NCBI RefSeq assembly: GCF_017744955.1
Contig: NZ_JAGIAG010000006.1
Span: forward strand, 186,001-250,000
DNA length: 64,000 nt
Direction of reading: 5' to 3'
DNA from: Dokdonella sp.
GTDB lineage: Bacteria > Pseudomonadota > Gammaproteobacteria > Xanthomonadales > Rhodanobacteraceae
How positions within the stretch are numbered: the stretch's first letter is position 1; each line of letters starts with the position of its first letter. The position numbers and the translations under genes were made by a program. Positions 8,575 to 17,452 of the stretch are shown here, piece after piece. Below the pieces are notes generated by a model that made no database searches, was not told the origin of the DNA, and saw nothing but the letters and a program-made list of their open reading frames with translations.

Positions 8575-10011
8575 CTACACCTTCGCCTGCTTCCATCGCC
8601 CGCGCGTGAACAGCCACAGCGTGAACAAGCCGACCGACGTCTCCGACACGAACACGCCCCAGAACACGCCGAGCTCCTTCCAGCCGAAGTGGATCGCCAG
8701 CGCGTAGCACAGCGGAATCTGGATCAGCCAGAAGAACACCGCGTTGATCTTGGTCGGCGTGATCGTGTCGCCGGCGCCGTTGAACGCCTGCACCGTCACC
8801 ATCCACCAGCCGTAGACGAAGAACGAGTACGACAGGATGCGCAGCCATTCGGCGCCGACCTTGACCACTTCCGGATCGCTGCTGAAGAAGGCGACCAGCT
8901 GCTGCGGAAAGGCGAAGAACAGCACCGACACGCCGATCAGATAGGCCATGTTGTACCAGCCGATGCGCCACACCGACGCCTCGGCGCGATCGGCGTGGCC
9001 GGCGCCGAGGTTCTGTCCGACCAGGGTCGCGGCCGCGTTGGACATGCCCCAGGCCGGCATCATCGTGAACATCATGACGCGGATCGCGATGGTCGCGCCG
9101 GCCACCGCCTCGCTACCGATCGCGGCGAGGATGCGCATCAGGAAGATCCACGCCGTCATCGCCACGATCATCTGGCCGATGCCGCCGAGCGAGGTGCGCA
9201 CGATGTTCCACAGCATCGCACCGCGCCAGGCCAGTTGCTCGAGGCGGATGCGGATGTGCTTGCCGCTGTGGAACAGCATCCACAGCTGGAACAGCACGCC
9301 GCAGCCGCGACCGATGTTGGTGGCGATCGCCGCGCCCTCGATGCCCAGCGCCGGGATCGGGCCGAGGCCGAAGATCAGCAGCGGGCACAGCAGGATGTTG
9401 AGACCGTTGGACAGCCACAGCACGCGCATCGCGATCGCCGCGTCGCCGGCGCCGCGGAAGATCGCGTTGATGACGAACAACAGCACGATCACCGCGTTGC
9501 CGCCGAGCATCCATTGCGTGTAGCGGTAGCCGTGCTCGACGACCCAGGCATCGGCGCCCATCAGGCGCAGCAGGTCCTGCGCGTAGAAGACGCCGACCAG
9601 CGCCGGCAGTACCGCCACCAGCAAGGCGACGAAGATCGCCTGCACCGCGGTGACCGCCGCCTCCTCGGGCTTGCCCTCGCCGATGCGCCGCGCCACCACC
9701 GCGGTCACCGCCATCGCCAGCCCCATCGCCACCGCGTAGAGCAGGAAGAGATAGCTCTCGGTCAGGCCGACCGTGGCGACGGCCGAAGGGCCGAGCTTGG
9801 AGACGAAGAAGATGTCGACCACCGCGAAGGTCGATTCCAGCACCAGCTCCAGCACCATCGGCACGGCCAGCAGGAATACCGCGCGGCGCAGCGGGATCCT
9901 GGTGTAGTCGGCGTCGGTGCCGCGGACGGCGTCGCGCAGTTCGCGCCACAGGGACTGTGGCGGGTGGGCGGCGATGGTGGAGGAATCGGATGCTGGTGTT
10001 TCAGGGGGCAT
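8575..10011 (-). CDS. MATE family efflux transporter
   Basis: A 478-residue multidrug and toxin extrusion (NorM/DinF-like) transporter with about twelve membrane helices, preceded by a ~50-residue cytoplasmic N-terminus. The family-typical pattern of two six-helix halves is visible (first helix VFLLAVPMVLELVLEST). Such proteins export cationic compounds using Na+ or H+. The start at 10011 is supported by GGGAG six bases upstream; the longer frame to 10095 adds an unlikely extension. It stands alone with no adjacent regulator. Confidence 0.9.
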   Translation of the reverse strand: MPPETPASDSSTIAAHPPQSLWRELRDAVRGTDADYTRIPLRRAVFLLAVPMVLELVLESTFAVVDIFFVSKLGPSAVATVGLTESYLFLLYAVAMGLAMAVTAVVARRIGEGKPEEAAVTAVQAIFVALLVAVLPALVGVFYAQDLLRLMGADAWVVEHGYRYTQWMLGGNAVIVLLFVINAIFRGAGDAAIAMRVLWLSNGLNILLCPLLIFGLGPIPALGIEGAAIATNIGRGCGVLFQLWMLFHSGKHIRIRLEQLAWRGAMLWNIVRTSLGGIGQMIVAMTAWIFLMRILAAIGSEAVAGATIAIRVMMFTMMPAWGMSNAAATLVGQNLGAGHADRAEASVWRIGWYNMAYLIGVSVLFFAFPQQLVAFFSSDPEVVKVGAEWLRILSYSFFVYGWWMVTVQAFNGAGDTITPTKINAVFFWLIQIPLCYALAIHFGWKELGVFWGVFVSETSVGLFTLWLFTRGRWKQAKV

Positions 10012-10210
10012 TGCACACTCCCGAGCCTGGATCGCATCAACGCATGGAAAGAGGCGAGCTGAAATCGTCAGTCGCAACACTACGACGATCGGCAAGGAGC
10101 GGAATCGACAGAGCGCGGAGTCGAATCACGAGCCATGCCAGCAATCGAAGCTGGCCAACAGCTCACTCCGGCTCGGCTCCCGTCCCTTTCTTTTCACATT
10201 GGGCGGCCAG

Positions 10211-10549
10211 CTACGTGAGAGCCGCCACCAGCCGTTTCGATAGGTGGGCGATCGTCTTGCTGCGGCCTTCATTTGAAGGCATCGCCTGAAGGCGCTCGAT
10301 CTTTCGCTCCAGATCATGGATGCGACGGACATTGACCTGTTGCTGGCGAAGCAAACGCTCACGTTGAAACTGGTAGTGATTCAGCCGCAGCTGCTCCCAC
10401 ATCTTTGGTTTGGATTTCGGCGGAACTGGCGTCTTACAGCCTATGCATTCACATGATTTTCCGCAGCTTGGGCAGAGCACGCGCTTGGACGCACCGTGGC
10501 GGCGCACCGATGCGCGGCAGGCAAAACAGACCCATGCATAGTTGCTCAC
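10211..10549 (-). CDS. Zinc-ribbon/coiled-coil hypothetical protein
   Basis: A 112-residue protein from GTG 10549 (MSNYAWVCFACR). It carries a CFAC pair near residue 8 and a CPSCGKSCECIGC cluster near residue 28, together giving four or more zinc ligands. A basic helical region follows (about 50-100, many Arg/Gln), consistent with a coiled coil. An upstream ATG at 10642 would add a hydrophobic stretch that looks non-native. It may bind nucleic acid, but nothing shows that directly. Confidence 0.6.
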   Translation of the reverse strand: MSNYAWVCFACRASVRRHGASKRVLCPSCGKSCECIGCKTPVPPKSKPKMWEQLRLNHYQFQRERLLRQQQVNVRRIHDLERKIERLQAMPSNEGRSKTIAHLSKRLVAALT

Positions 10550-10657
10550 AAGAAATTGAAAGGCTGCAAGGTGGACAAAAAATAGATGCAGATCACCGAT
10601 CCAGCTTGCCCGTAGCGGATAGCGACTGCTTGAAAGAGGCAATCCTTCACCGTTTTT

Positions 10658-11149
10658 CTACAGAACCCCCGGATTGAGCCGCCACACCGAATAGCTCAGC
10701 GCCGTGGCGAAACCGACCCACAGCAGGTACGGCACCAGCAACGCTCCCGCCACTTTTCGCACGCGCCAGAACCCGACGATCGTCGCGACGATGAGCAGCC
10801 ACAGTAGCACTATGTCGACAAAGGCCGGCGCGCCCAGCTTCCAGCGGAAGAACAGCCAGCTCCACAGCGCGTTGAGCGCGAGCTGCACCAGGAACACGGT
10901 CAACGCCGTGCGCGCGGCGCGAAATCCGCCGACGCGCCAGACCAGCCATGCTGCGATGCCCATCAGCGTGTACAGCACGGTCCACACGGGACCGAACCAC
11001 GTCGCCGGCGGCGCCCACTCCGGCCGCACGAGCTGCGCGTAGAACGAAGCCGCCTGGATCGACGCGACGGCGCCGATCGCGGAGGCGGCGAAGCAGACGG
11101 CGAGCCAGGCGATCAGTCCGAAGAGTTGCTGGCGTGTCGGCATCGTCAT
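10658..11149 (-). CDS. TspO/MBR family membrane protein
   Basis: A 163-residue five-helix protein of the translocator/peripheral benzodiazepine receptor family. The family signatures are present: PEWAPPATWFGPVWTVLY around residues 42-60 and ALNALWSWLFF near residue 95. TspO binds tetrapyrroles and is linked to oxidative-stress and porphyrin metabolism. GGGAG six bases before ATG 11149 makes this the best start over 11179. Confidence 0.92.
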   Translation of the reverse strand: MTMPTRQQLFGLIAWLAVCFAASAIGAVASIQAASFYAQLVRPEWAPPATWFGPVWTVLYTLMGIAAWLVWRVGGFRAARTALTVFLVQLALNALWSWLFFRWKLGAPAFVDIVLLWLLIVATIVGFWRVRKVAGALLVPYLLWVGFATALSYSVWRLNPGVL

Positions 11150-11223
11150 CCGTCGCTCCCGGGAATGGATCATGCTCAATTGATCGGACTGGAGACCGAT
11201 CGGATTTCACGCACGAGAAAGCA

Positions 11224-11778
11224 TCACATCTCGGTGGCACCCGTGAATTCTTCTCTCACCGCAGGCGACAGAAGACGTCCGGCAATCCACCCGAACAGTA
11301 CGCTCAAGCCGATGGCGAGGAGCACGTTGACGATCATCATGACCATGAGGAACGGCCCCATGCTCATCCCGGCGCGCGTAGCGTCGCCGGGGAGCTGATC
11401 CTGCATGGATGCGAACAGACTGAACTGGAGCACGAGCCCGCCCAGATTCCACACGATGGCCAGCACCATGATGCCGACGAAGCCCAGACGAGCCCAGTTC
11501 CGGCGCTTGAGCAGCCCGATGGAGCACGCGAGCGTGAAGATCGACAGCACCAGGAATGCCAGAAAAAACAGATGGACATGTTCGGCCATGAACGCAGCGG
11601 CGATAGGCAAGCCGACCGATGAGGTCACCCGCATGCCCTGCCCGATCTCCGGACCGCGGAACATCGTCTGAATCATGATGTTCTGCAGGACTGAAATGAC
11701 GGTAGCGAAGCCGGACAGTACGATGAAGACCCAGGCCACGACTGTTATGAACGTCGAGCGTTGTTGCACTTCGGCCAC
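11224..11778 (-). CDS. Four-helix membrane protein, unknown function
   Basis: A 184-residue integral membrane protein with four hydrophobic helices (about residues 10-33, 60-85, 92-112 and 137-160). A GTG start at 11778 is favoured by GGGAGGA six bases upstream; an ATG at 11814 in the same frame lacks one. I do not recognise the family. Confidence 0.65.
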   Translation of the reverse strand: MAEVQQRSTFITVVAWVFIVLSGFATVISVLQNIMIQTMFRGPEIGQGMRVTSSVGLPIAAAFMAEHVHLFFLAFLVLSIFTLACSIGLLKRRNWARLGFVGIMVLAIVWNLGGLVLQFSLFASMQDQLPGDATRAGMSMGPFLMVMMIVNVLLAIGLSVLFGWIAGRLLSPAVREEFTGATEM

Positions 11779-11841
11779 GAACTTCCTCCCGTTGTCCAAC
11801 CTGGACCCTGACATCCGACGTTTCGCTCTGGCGACGACCGC

Positions 11842-12588
11842 TCAATGCCGCGTGACCACGATCGGCTCGCCCTTGGTGATGATCATCGTGTGCTCGTACT
11901 GCGCCGACAAGTTGCCCGGCACGCCGACCAGGGTCCAGCCGTCGGACGTCTCGGTCACCAGGCGGCTCCTCGTCGAGAGGAACGGTTCGATGGTAATCAC
12001 CATGCCCTCGCCGAGCAGGCGCCGGTCGGTCGGATCGAAGTAGCCGGGAATGTGCTCCGGCGCCTCGTGCAGCGCGCGACCGACGCCGTGGCTGCCGAGG
12101 TTCTCGATGACACGGAAACCGTAGGCCTTCGCCGTGCGCTGGATCGCCGCGCCGATGCCGTTGATCGGCCGGCCGGCGCGCGCCTGCCGCATCGCCTGCT
12201 CGAGCGCCGTGCGCGTGGCGTGGCACAGGCGCGTCTTCTGCGCATTGGTCGGCGGCACCACCCGCGTTCCGCCGGTGTCGGCGAAGTAGCCGTCCAGCTC
12301 GGCGGACACGTCGACGTTCAGCACGTCGCCGGGCCGGATCACCCGATCGCCCGGGATGCCGTGTGCGGCTTCTTCGTTGATGCTGATGCAGGTCGCGCCG
12401 GGGAAGTCGTAGGTGAGCTTCGGCGCCGAGCGTGCGCCGTGCCGTTCCAGCAGTCGCTCGCCGAGGGCGTCCAGCTCGCGCGTCGTCATGCCAGGCTCGG
12501 CCGCGTCGAGCATCTCGTGGAGCACGCTGGAAACGATCCTGCCGATGCGCTTGAGCGCGACGACGTCGTCTTCGGTTTCGATGGTCAT
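11842..12588 (-). CDS. map: Methionine aminopeptidase, type I
   Basis: A 248-residue methionyl aminopeptidase (M24A), which removes the initiator Met from nascent proteins. The five dimetal ligands fit: Asp in NVDVS (near 90), Asp in FADTGGT (near 101), His in GSHGVGRALHE (near 164), Glu in TIEPF and Glu in YEHTMIIT. The catalytic first His is in AAHGIPG. It is not beside rpsB or glnD, so it is probably an extra copy rather than the housekeeping gene. Confidence 0.9.
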   Translation of the reverse strand: MTIETEDDVVALKRIGRIVSSVLHEMLDAAEPGMTTRELDALGERLLERHGARSAPKLTYDFPGATCISINEEAAHGIPGDRVIRPGDVLNVDVSAELDGYFADTGGTRVVPPTNAQKTRLCHATRTALEQAMRQARAGRPINGIGAAIQRTAKAYGFRVIENLGSHGVGRALHEAPEHIPGYFDPTDRRLLGEGMVITIEPFLSTRSRLVTETSDGWTLVGVPGNLSAQYEHTMIITKGEPIVVTRH

Positions 12589-12672
12589 GGGATCGCCGGG
12601 GTCGGAGTCGGCTGCCAGTATCGCCCACATCGTCCGCGAAGGAAGCCCTTCGCCCCACTACATGCTGCATGC

Positions 12673-13296
12673 TCAGCCAGCTGCGGGAGACGGCTCACGC
12701 CTTTCGCAGAGGACTTCCGCGCCGACGCCGGCTGTGTCGTAGAAGTGATTGTCGCCTTCGTCGACATGCTCGCCGACGACCTTCAGCCCCGCATTGTCGA
12801 GCGCGTTCCGATAGGCTTCGTCGCCCAGCGACACGGAATCGCGTCCCGTCAGCGTGTCCTTCCACGTCGCGACCTGCGTCGGCGCCGTGAAGAGGAAACG
12901 GCCATTCGGTTTCAGCGCAGCGGACACGCGGCGGATCACCGCACGCTGCACCTCCGGCGCGAGCAGGAACAGCAGACCGACGGCCACGACGCCGTCGTAG
13001 GTCCTGTCGAAGAAGCGCGATTCCTCCACTGGCTCGCACGCCACCTTCGCCTGCGGGAACCGGCGCCGGAAGGCGGCGACCAAGGCGGGAGACGCGTCGA
13101 CGCCGAAGACCTCGCAGCCCTCCTCTAGCAACGCTTCGGAAATCGGCACGCCGGAGCCGCAGCCCAGGTCTAGCACCGATGCACCTTTCGGCAGCGCGCG
13201 GCACCACGCCCGCACGGTCGCAGCGCCAACGGAAGAGCGTTCGGCGACGAAGCGAGGAGCGATGACGTCCCAGCCGTTCGATTGATCCGATGGCAT
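12673..13296 (-). CDS. Class I SAM-dependent methyltransferase
   Basis: A 207-residue Rossmann-fold methyltransferase. Motif I is VLDLGCGSGVP (about residues 41-51), followed by the acidic residue of motif II in FGVDAS (near 66) and a motif IV-like VVAVGLL (about 102-108). The substrate is unknown; the small size fits a UbiE/TehB-like or small-molecule methyltransferase. It lies between map and an esterase gene on the same strand without close coupling. Confidence 0.85.
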   Translation of the reverse strand: MPSDQSNGWDVIAPRFVAERSSVGAATVRAWCRALPKGASVLDLGCGSGVPISEALLEEGCEVFGVDASPALVAAFRRRFPQAKVACEPVEESRFFDRTYDGVVAVGLLFLLAPEVQRAVIRRVSAALKPNGRFLFTAPTQVATWKDTLTGRDSVSLGDEAYRNALDNAGLKVVGEHVDEGDNHFYDTAGVGAEVLCERREPSPAAG

Positions 13297-13365
13297 CGAT
13301 GACTTCCGATGGTTGTGGCCCGCGGCGCCGGCCGGAACGAATCCTGGCTTGCAGCACGCCCAAGG

Positions 13366-14394
13366 CTACAGGACCCCGATTTCCTCGAGCCAGCTCTCCA
13401 CGAGCGAAGGCCACACGGCGACCACAGGATGCTTCGAGCGCCTCAAGCCGAAAGCATGGCCGCCCTTGGCGAAGAGATGCACTTCCGCGGGAACGCCTGC
13501 CTTGTCGAGCGCACGCGCATAGATCGTGCTGTTGCAGATTTCGTCGACGGGATCGTCCCATGCCTGCAGCAGGAACGTCGGCGGCGTTCGCTGGGTCACA
13601 TGGATGCCCGGATCGAGCGTGCCACCGGAGCGGCACAGATGACCGGGATAGAACGCAATGGCGAAGTCCGGTCGGCTGCTGATCCTGTCGGTCGCGTCGA
13701 CCGGCTCGTACGCCGGTTCGACGATATTGCTGGTCTGCACGACCAGATAGCCGCCGGCCGAGAAGCCCACGACGCCGATCTTGTCCGGGCGGATGCCCCA
13801 TTCGCCGGCCCTGGCCCGGACGAGCCGGATCGTCCTCTGCGCATCCTGGAGTGCGCGCGGAACCTTGGGCGTGACCGCGCATCGGCAATCGCTGTCCCAA
13901 TGATGGTTGCTCTTGGGAACGCGGTACTTCGACAGGATGCAGGTGATCCCCTTCGAGGTGATCCAGCCGCAGATCTCCGTCCCCTGCTTGGTCAGCACGA
14001 CGGCTTTGAATCCGCCGCCGGGGAACACGATCATCGCCACGCCGGTGTTCTTCCCCTTCGGCGGGAACACGGTCATGGTCGGAACGGTGACGTCCCAGGC
14101 CGCCTCGGACGTGTGTCCCTCGAGCGCATCGGGTGTTTCGGCGATTTCGATTCTTTCGGGCGCCTGCGGAACGCCCTCCATGTCCGGCGCGGCGTTCGGC
14201 CAGATCGGGGTTTGCTGCAAGCCAGACGGGGGCTGCCATACGGCTTGAAGCCAGGAATGCTCTTCTTCCGACCCCGCCTTCGCGTTCCTTGCCGCTGCGG
14301 GCTCGCCTTGTGGATTCGCCGCCACGGCCGTGCCGCCGGCCAGAGTCCACCATCCGACGGCGCATGCGAGCAACGAAGAGATTCGATGCGCCAT
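13366..14394 (-). CDS. Secreted alpha/beta hydrolase (acetyl-xylan-esterase-like)
   Basis: A 342-residue exported esterase. A signal peptide (about 1-26) is followed by an alpha/beta-hydrolase domain of the BD-FAE/xylan-esterase type. The oxyanion FPGGG lies at 124-128, the nucleophile is Ser212 in GFSAGG, the acid is in the DDPVDE segment, and the His is in KGGHAFG. A start at 14394 is fixed by AGGAG seven bases upstream. It probably deacetylates carbohydrates outside the cytoplasm. Confidence 0.85.
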   Translation of the reverse strand: MAHRISSLLACAVGWWTLAGGTAVAANPQGEPAAARNAKAGSEEEHSWLQAVWQPPSGLQQTPIWPNAAPDMEGVPQAPERIEIAETPDALEGHTSEAAWDVTVPTMTVFPPKGKNTGVAMIVFPGGGFKAVVLTKQGTEICGWITSKGITCILSKYRVPKSNHHWDSDCRCAVTPKVPRALQDAQRTIRLVRARAGEWGIRPDKIGVVGFSAGGYLVVQTSNIVEPAYEPVDATDRISSRPDFAIAFYPGHLCRSGGTLDPGIHVTQRTPPTFLLQAWDDPVDEICNSTIYARALDKAGVPAEVHLFAKGGHAFGLRRSKHPVVAVWPSLVESWLEEIGVL

Positions 14395-14594
14395 CGATGA
14401 CTCCTGCGGATGCGGGCGGCGTTCTCCCGATGATTCGAGAGAAAGCTAGCAATTTGCTGTCAGCACGCTGGCTGGATGAGGACACGATGTCGTGTCGTGA
14501 CCCGCCCCGAATCGGGAAGCGCGGAAACGGTCGTGAGGGCCTTCTGTCCGGCCGAGTCGCTCCGATCGCGAACGCCAGCGGTTCGAACGCGCCG

Positions 14595-14948
14595 CTATGT
14601 CGTCGAATCGAGATTGGTTCGATCGCCCGCTGTCGATGGACTGGAGATGACCAGGAATTCCACGTCCGTCGTGCCCTTGTTCCAGAAGCGGTGAACGACA
14701 CCCGGCTCGACGTGCACGCCCTGCCTGGGGCCAAACGTCACTTCGCCGTCGGCGAACTCGAGGGTCGCGATGCCGGAGAGCACGTAGAAGAACTGCCTGG
14801 CCTTGGTGTGGAAGTGCCTCGTCTCGCTCGCGCCGGGCGGGACGCGCTCCTGGATCACGCTGAGGTCGGCGGACCGGAGCAGATGCCAGCCGTCGCAGAC
14901 GCCGCCCCAGACGTAGTGATCGGCGTTGCTCTTGTCGTAGGGGTGCAT
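14595..14948 (-). CDS. Small cupin-domain protein
   Basis: A 117-residue single cupin. Motif 1 (HFHTKARQFFYVLSG, about 45-59) supplies two His and a Gln in place of the usual Glu. Motif 2 (PGVVHRFWN, about 82-90) supplies the last His. GAGGAAGCG precedes the ATG. The Gln substitution could alter metal binding. The function is unknown. Confidence 0.82.
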   Translation of the reverse strand: MHPYDKSNADHYVWGGVCDGWHLLRSADLSVIQERVPPGASETRHFHTKARQFFYVLSGIATLEFADGEVTFGPRQGVHVEPGVVHRFWNKGTTDVEFLVISSPSTAGDRTNLDSTT

Positions 14949-15090
14949 CGCTTCCTCGGTGATTTTTTGCGTGGACCAGGCGAAGGGGTCAATCGGTGGC
15001 CTGCGAGAAGATAACCGGCTTCGTTCCGCGGACGCCCGCGCGTGTCTCCGCTACGATCGGGCGACGCCCTCGCCCGACAGGACCGGAATC

Positions 15091-15543
15091 ATGACTCGAA
15101 GCCAATTGCTGCGCATGGACAACATCGGCATCGTGGTGGAATCCCTCGACGACGCCGTCGCCTTCTTCACCGAACTCGGCCTGACGCTCGAAGGGCGAGC
15201 CACGATCGAAGGCGAATGGGCCGGTCGCATCACCGGCCTGGGCAACCAGCGCGTCGAGATCGCCATGATGGTCACGCCCGACGGCCACAGCCGGCTCGAA
15301 CTCTCGCGTTTCCTCGCCCCGCCCGTCGTCGCCGACCACCGCAACGCGCCTGTGAACGCACTCGGCTATCTGCGCGCCATGTTCGCCGTGAGCGACCTCG
15401 ACGACACGCTCGCCCGACTCGGCAAGCGAGCGCAGCTCGTCGGCGAAGTGGTGCAGTACGAGAACGCGTATCGGCTCTGCTACATCCGCGGGCCGGAAGG
15501 GATTCTCATCGGATTGGCGGAGCCGCTCGGCAGCCATCGGTAA
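15091..15543 (+). CDS. VOC family protein
   Basis: A 150-residue VOC/glyoxalase-fold protein. It opens with an MDNIGIVV strand and has paired beta-alpha-beta modules ending in YIRGPEGILIGLAE, where the final Glu occupies a metal-ligand position. The first ligand position is Asn/Ile rather than His, so metal use is uncertain. The frame is open upstream to 14959, but the domain begins at 15091. Confidence 0.82.
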   Translation: MTRSQLLRMDNIGIVVESLDDAVAFFTELGLTLEGRATIEGEWAGRITGLGNQRVEIAMMVTPDGHSRLELSRFLAPPVVADHRNAPVNALGYLRAMFAVSDLDDTLARLGKRAQLVGEVVQYENAYRLCYIRGPEGILIGLAEPLGSHR

Positions 15544-15585
15544 TGGCTGCGGGAGAGCACCGCCTGCATCGAATGTCCGAAGCGC

Positions 15586-16098
15586 CTATTGCGCCGGAGG
15601 TGCAGCGGGTGTCTGCGCCGCGCTCCGGGGCTTCGGAGCGGCGTTCTGGTTGTCCATGTCCGAGTAAATCAGCCACCGCCCACCGGGCGCTCGCCGCAGA
15701 GTCAGGGTGAACTTTCCCGTATCGCCGGGTTTGTCGCCGTAGCCGTAACCGCCAATGATGTAGGCGATCGTGCCTTCGGAGGCGAACGCGAGCGCGCGCA
15801 GCCGCAATGGACCCCCGCCTTCGCCGGCATAGGCGGCCTGGATCGCTGCGCGTCCACGAACCGGCGGGCGATTGCTCTGCAGCACGAATCCGTCCTCCGC
15901 GAACAGCGCGGCCAGGGCCGCCGCGTCGCCGGCGCGCCAGGCGCGCTCGTAGTCGCGGAAGACACGGTCCAGTTCGGGCGGGAGGGCGACGCTGGGAAGC
16001 TCCTTGGCGGTGCTTGGTTCTGGAACGCTTTGCGCGAGTAGTGGCCCCGCTGACAGCGTCAGGGTGAAAACGACAACGGCGAGCAGCCAACGGCTCAT
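15586..16098 (-). CDS. Secreted SnoaL/DUF4440-like protein
   Basis: A 170-residue exported protein. A signal peptide (about 1-24, ending LLAQ) precedes an NTF2-like cone-fold domain (about 45-150) with the typical YERAWRAGDAAALAALFAEDG pattern split over helix 1 and strand 1. A Pro/Ala-rich tail follows. AAGGAA eight bases before ATG 16098 fixes the start. Members bind or isomerise small molecules; no specific role can be assigned. Confidence 0.8.
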   Translation of the reverse strand: MSRWLLAVVVFTLTLSAGPLLAQSVPEPSTAKELPSVALPPELDRVFRDYERAWRAGDAAALAALFAEDGFVLQSNRPPVRGRAAIQAAYAGEGGGPLRLRALAFASEGTIAYIIGGYGYGDKPGDTGKFTLTLRRAPGGRWLIYSDMDNQNAAPKPRSAAQTPAAPPAQ

Positions 16099-16152
16099 AC
16101 GTGCAATTCCTTCCTTCTTGGAGAAAGGCACTCCGGCCTGGTCCCTCCCGCA

Positions 16153-16431
16153 TCAATATTCCCGGCGCTCCAACAGCTTCCCGTTGGAATCTAAGGCGAA
16201 GATCTTCTGCTCGTCAGGCGTCACCGGAAGCGGATAGTAAAGAACATGGTAGGTGCAATTCTTCCAGTTCACGTACACCTTTCCAGGCTCCAGCCTGCGG
16301 ACCTGACGGTACAGCAGACCCTCGACTTCAGCGTCGTTGAATTTCCGCTCGCACGATGCGGCCGATGGAACCTGGGCGCAGGCCGAGAGTGCGAAAACGA
16401 TGCAGACAATGATTCGAGCGGTATTCGTCAT
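16153..16431 (-). CDS. Small lipoprotein, unknown function
   Basis: A 92-residue protein. A short signal peptide ends in the lipobox-like LSAC (Cys18), which suggests a lipid-anchored periplasmic protein. Two further Cys (27 and 59) may form a disulfide. The upstream frame is open to 17073 but overlaps the HIT gene and is not coding. No family is recognised. Confidence 0.55.
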   Translation of the reverse strand: MTNTARIIVCIVFALSACAQVPSAASCERKFNDAEVEGLLYRQVRRLEPGKVYVNWKNCTYHVLYYPLPVTPDEQKIFALDSNGKLLERREY

Positions 16432-16589
16432 GATCCGAAACGTCCAGATATGAAGTGCCGAGATGCCGCATGCTCCGGCCTTCCGTGCAGGCGGGCGCTT
16501 TGTGTCCTGCGTCTGGTCAGCGTACGCGAACTGCCAGGGCCTTTGCCTGCCGGTGTCCGCATCAGCCTGCGAATACCTGAGCTGGAACA

Positions 16590-17120
16590 CTACGCAGGCA
16601 GATTCGAGCGGATCAGAGCGACGGCTTCGGCAAGCTGCTCGGCGGAAACTCGAACGCGCTCGCGGCGCTGCGCATCCCCGCTCGGCTCGTGCGAAACACC
16701 CTTCTCGCGTCCTGCACCGTCGAACGTCGCGAGTTGCGGCGGCCCTATGCCCCAGTCGCTGCCCTTCTGCCGAGGCACGACGTGGAAGTGGAAGTGCGGG
16801 GTTTCTTGTCCACTGTAGACGCCGTTGTTCTGGAACGTGAGTATGCCGAGAGGCTGATACGTCCGGACGAGCGCCTCGGCGACCCGCTTGGCCGAGAGCA
16901 GAATGGCGTTGCACTCCTGGTCGGAAAGGTCGAGCAGCGTCGCGACATGCCGACGCGTGATGACGCAGCACTGGCCGACTTCGAACTGCCACGGATTGAT
17001 CACCGTCAGCGTGTGTTCGCTTTCCTCGATGATCTTCCATGGTTCCTCGCGAGCTGCTACGCAGAGGTCGCATGGGTCTTTTATGGGAAGTTCGATCATC
17101 ACTCTCTCAAGCCGATTCAT
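16590..17120 (-). CDS. HIT family hydrolase/transferase
   Basis: A 176-residue histidine-triad protein. The triad HFHFHVVPR (about 109-117) carries the catalytic central His, and CDLC near residue 17 plus an early His could bind structural zinc. HIT proteins hydrolyse or transfer nucleotide-linked substrates. The C-terminal 40 residues extend past the core domain. ATG 17099 is an alternative start. The accessory island begins just beyond its 5' end. Confidence 0.88.
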   Translation of the reverse strand: MNRLERVMIELPIKDPCDLCVAAREEPWKIIEESEHTLTVINPWQFEVGQCCVITRRHVATLLDLSDQECNAILLSAKRVAEALVRTYQPLGILTFQNNGVYSGQETPHFHFHVVPRQKGSDWGIGPPQLATFDGAGREKGVSHEPSGDAQRRERVRVSAEQLAEAVALIRSNLPA

Positions 17121-17252
17121 TGACCAACCGATCTGGTGCCTTCGATTCGGTGCCCATCGTGAAACGCACTCTGGCCCCGTTTTCCCCCATTTTCATCGAT
17201 CCCGTTTTCGTTGACGCCACCCACCGAAACCGCTACGTTGGCCACAGGTGCT

Positions 17253-17452
17253 GAACACACCTCTACTAGCGGACTGACCGTACCCGAAAGCTCGCGGTTT
17301 TTTTGTGCCTGTAGTTTGTGATCATGGCCGGGTAGCGCGCAGCCATACAAGACCCGCAAGGGGAAAGCTGTGGGCCGTCTAGTAGCGGTGTTCAAGTACC
17401 CGGCCGCCTCTCTGAACAAGAGGCGCACTGAACGAACTACTAGGAAGCCATC
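17253..17452 (+). promoter_or_regulatory. Folded leader of the SymE-like gene with switch-like pairing
   Basis: The 200 bases before the SymE-like gene are highly structured. A three-tier hairpin forms from TGGCC/GGCCG (17325-17329 with 17373-17377), CAGC/GCTG (17340-17343 with 17367-17370) and CCC-GCAA-GGG (17353-17362, a GNRA tetraloop). CTACTAG at 17263-17269 and at 17437-17443 can each pair with CTAGTAG at 17379-17385. The downstream copy overlaps the ribosome binding site AGGAAG (17442-17447). GCCTCT/AGAGGC forms another hairpin within 17406-17423. A seven-T run at 17298-17304 may terminate some transcripts. The layout resembles phage C4-type antisense leaders, by analogy only. Confidence 0.5.

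Noticed and set aside
8689..10062. A 457-codon plus-strand ORF opposite the MATE transporter gene
   Set aside because: It is rich in His, Arg and Asp with no domain; such antisense frames are expected opposite GC-rich genes whose third codon position is G or C.
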